Shown here: positions 62,160 to 64,000 of the stretch, piece by piece
Layout of the letters: every line of letters begins with the position of its first letter
Numbering within the stretch: position 1 is the stretch's first letter
DNA from: Glossina fuscipes
Taxonomy: Eukaryota; Arthropoda; Insecta; Diptera; Glossinidae
DNA: 64,000 bases
NCBI RefSeq assembly: GCF_014805625.2
Contig: NW_023998439.1
Span: 986,400-1,050,399, forward strand
Reading direction: 5' to 3'
Program-made: the position numbers and the translations under genes
Notes under the pieces: generated by a model
What the model was told of the DNA's origin: nothing
Database searches by the model: none
Seen by the model: only the letters and a program-made list of their open reading frames with translations

Positions 62160-62880
62160 CTTGTGGTATAGAGTATATTAAGTTTGTCCGGACGTACGTA
62201 TGTATGCGGGCCTAAGCTAGACCCACCTTTTATTATACCGATCAATTCAGAAAATGATGTTCTGAATCTAGCCTTGTCCTTGTACCCTTCTTATTGTCCT
62301 CAAGGATATTCCTAAGAGAAATTAATCTACCATAGCGTGGAGTCCATCATAATTAATTTAGAATTAACACGCTTACCTTGTCGCCTTCTACTCGTTGAAG
62401 TCGTTTTAGACCATCATATTTACTTTAGAATTAACGCATTTTTAAGCAGATAATATATCTTCATTTGAGCAACTTGTAACTTTATATGGGCATGAATGAT
62501 TTTTCCCACTTTTGCACATAAGAGTAGTTAATGTGAGAGATCTCAGCCTTCTATCTTTGTTAATTTGTGAGTAATGAGCAAAAACCCACAAATTTGTGTT
62601 TAGAAAAACGGCGGAGCGTTCAGTTTACACTTCACTGCGGGTTTGTGCTTTGAGCAATAGTAACCTTTGTGCAAAAATTTTTAGTCGATATCTTCATTTT
62701 TGCGACCAGGAAGTTGTCAACAATACATACCACACAAACACACAGACGGACAGACATGGCTTAACCGATTGAGAATTTCATGCTGGTGAAGAAAATATAT
62801 ACTTTATACGGTCTCTGAAGCTTTCTTTTGGGTAAATATTACGACAAAAAGAGTATATCCGCCACCCTACACCCAACACT
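62160..62880 (+). repeat. Dispersed fly repeat copy
   Basis: Opens GTATAGAGTATATTAAGTTTGTCCGGACGTACG, with AGACCCACCTTTTATTATAC and CGATCAATTCAG as in the 40185 copy. Ends with GACGGACAGACATGGCTTAA and GGTCTCTGAAGCTTTCTTTTGGG as in the 19330 copy. It therefore links the two halves of the repeat. Confidence 0.65.
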
Positions 62881-62914
62881 GGTAGTTATAAAAACAAATA
62901 TTCAACTCAATCAA

Positions 62915-63250
62915 GGCCCATTATTGCCGTGTGCTACGGATGCAGAGTCATTCTCTGAATCGATCTAAGCTAGTCTGTACGTCTGTTGTCCGTCAAAGTA
63001 CTTTTTGGCCGTAAGTATCTCAGAGGAAAATTTAATTTTTAGTATCTTATGATGAAAATTGGTTCTTAGTAGCAACTTAGCATAAAAATTAGGGAATTCG
63101 GTTCATAGAGGCCTATTTTTTAGACGCCAGCATATATAGGGTCACGAAAAGTTTTTATATGGAGAGAATTATTAATATTTTTCTAGTTTGGAAAATAATA
63201 AAATTTGTAGGAAATAGATAGTGGTTGGGTCAAGTCATGTGATATTTTGA
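62915..63250 (+). repeat. Second, partial dispersed repeat copy
   Basis: CAGAGTCATTCTCTGAATCGATCTAAGCTAGTCTG followed by a GTACGTCTGTTGTCCGTC core and an AGTATCTTATGATGAAAATTGG block similar to AATATGTTATGATGAAAGAATG near 40798. Lies directly after the previous copy in the same orientation. Confidence 0.55.
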
Positions 63251-63617
63251 GAATCCTCCAGCCTGGGGGCTTTCATGAAAGGCGTGATGTCTAATGGGCG
63301 TGCCCGTTCTTACTTGGTTTGAAAAGTCGTTATATGCATAAATGTATTAAGCGAAGTTGCCTAAGGTATTTTAGGATGGCCCGTGGCCCACTGTAATCTT
63401 TTTACTTGTGTTTCTTGAAGAGAGACTCCAATAGATTATAAATTGACTTAAATCCAATAGATTGCGATTGCGAAATTGACATGTGTAAACAAAAATATAG
63501 ATAAGCTATTAGAGTTACAAAAAACAATGAATAAATATATCTATGGAAGAATCTGGATTGAAATAAACACACTGTCCATCTAAATTATTAAATTAGTTGA
63601 CAAGTAACTTTCAAAGC

Positions 63618-63619
<2 letters not shown>

Positions 63620-63653
<34 letters not shown>
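63620..63653. repeat. (AG)n microsatellite
   Basis: About 16 AG units in intron 8. Confidence 0.95.
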
Positions 63654-63655
<2 letters not shown>

Positions 63656-64000
63656 TAAATATTAGCTTGAAAATGTTTTTCACTACGCCTTTGTTACGCA
63701 GATTCATAAAAAGGCAAGTGCCCATCATTGAAAGCATGCGCTAGCAAAGGCAATAGAAAAACGGGATTTGAATCACTTCCGTTCTAGAAAGTTCGAGGAC
63801 ACTAAATGGACAATTAGGCGCACAATAATAACCTATCACAAAGCGAAGACTATAGATCCGAACTTTTCCTACTAACAGCTATAGCAACTATATCTAGCAA
63901 TGGAGAGGTCATTCCTTGCCCGTAGAAGTGTTGTAACATATGCTTTTCTTTTGAAAGCCGAATACTATTGAAAATGTCTTTTTGATCAATCTTCTGATCA

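Larger units (their letters stand above)
61781..64000 (+). other. Intron 8, running off the window
   Basis: Starts GTAAGT; no matching acceptor and exon were found before the window ends. Carries dispersed-repeat sequence at 62160-62880 and 62915-63250 and an (AG)n tract at 63620-63653. Confidence 0.75.

Noticed and set aside
1..64000. CRISPR arrays, bacterial operons, rRNA genes
   Set aside because: No regularly spaced identical repeats with unique spacers, no ribosomal RNA sequence and no clustered long ORFs are present. The DNA is plainly eukaryotic.

Overview
The window is AT-rich eukaryotic DNA. It has GT-AG introns of many sizes, long homopolymer runs, abundant (TA)n microsatellites, decayed mariner transposons, a LINE fragment and a dispersed repeat of the kind common in fly introns. 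A higher fly (Diptera, Schizophora, possibly a tephritid fruit fly) fits best; this is an inference from composition and repeat content, not a species identification. Two runs of exactly 100 N are scaffold gaps.

Only one protein-coding gene can be supported. It lies on the + strand and encodes a FERM-domain protein of the band 4.1 superfamily, closest by residue pattern to EPB41L4A/NBL4 (band 4.1-like protein 4). Eight coding exons were built by hand: 14055-14138, 47476-47580, 50498-50622, 56109-56206, 56298-56506, 58394-58546, 60486-60664 and 61616-61780. All boundaries are AG/GT, the phases agree, and the joined frame is open for 372 codons. Together they encode a short Cys-x-Cys N-terminus, the whole FERM domain (F1, F2, F3) and the start of the FERM-adjacent region. 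The gene continues past the right edge.

Layout: 1-13516 is noncoding (upstream intron or intergenic) with two mariner relics, one on each strand. 13517-14054 is a probable A-rich 5' leader with two tiny uORFs. 14139-47475 is a 33.3 kb first coding intron with a LINE tail, a third mariner relic, several dispersed-repeat copies, microsatellites, a G-rich tract, and one strong plus one weaker AG|GTAAGT junction that look like recursive splice sites. 47581-64000 holds the remaining exons, with introns from 91 bp to over 5 kb. One of these contains a fourth mariner relic and a four-copy minisatellite with alternating 89/83 bp units.

No rRNA, convincing tRNA, CRISPR array or bacterial-type operon was seen. 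I did not find an undescribed multi-gene system. The observations most worth a second look are the candidate recursive splice sites, the unusual 5' leader, the homopolymeric 3' splice site before exon 8, the alternating minisatellite, and a minus-strand ORF at 25659-26039 followed at once by AATAAA.
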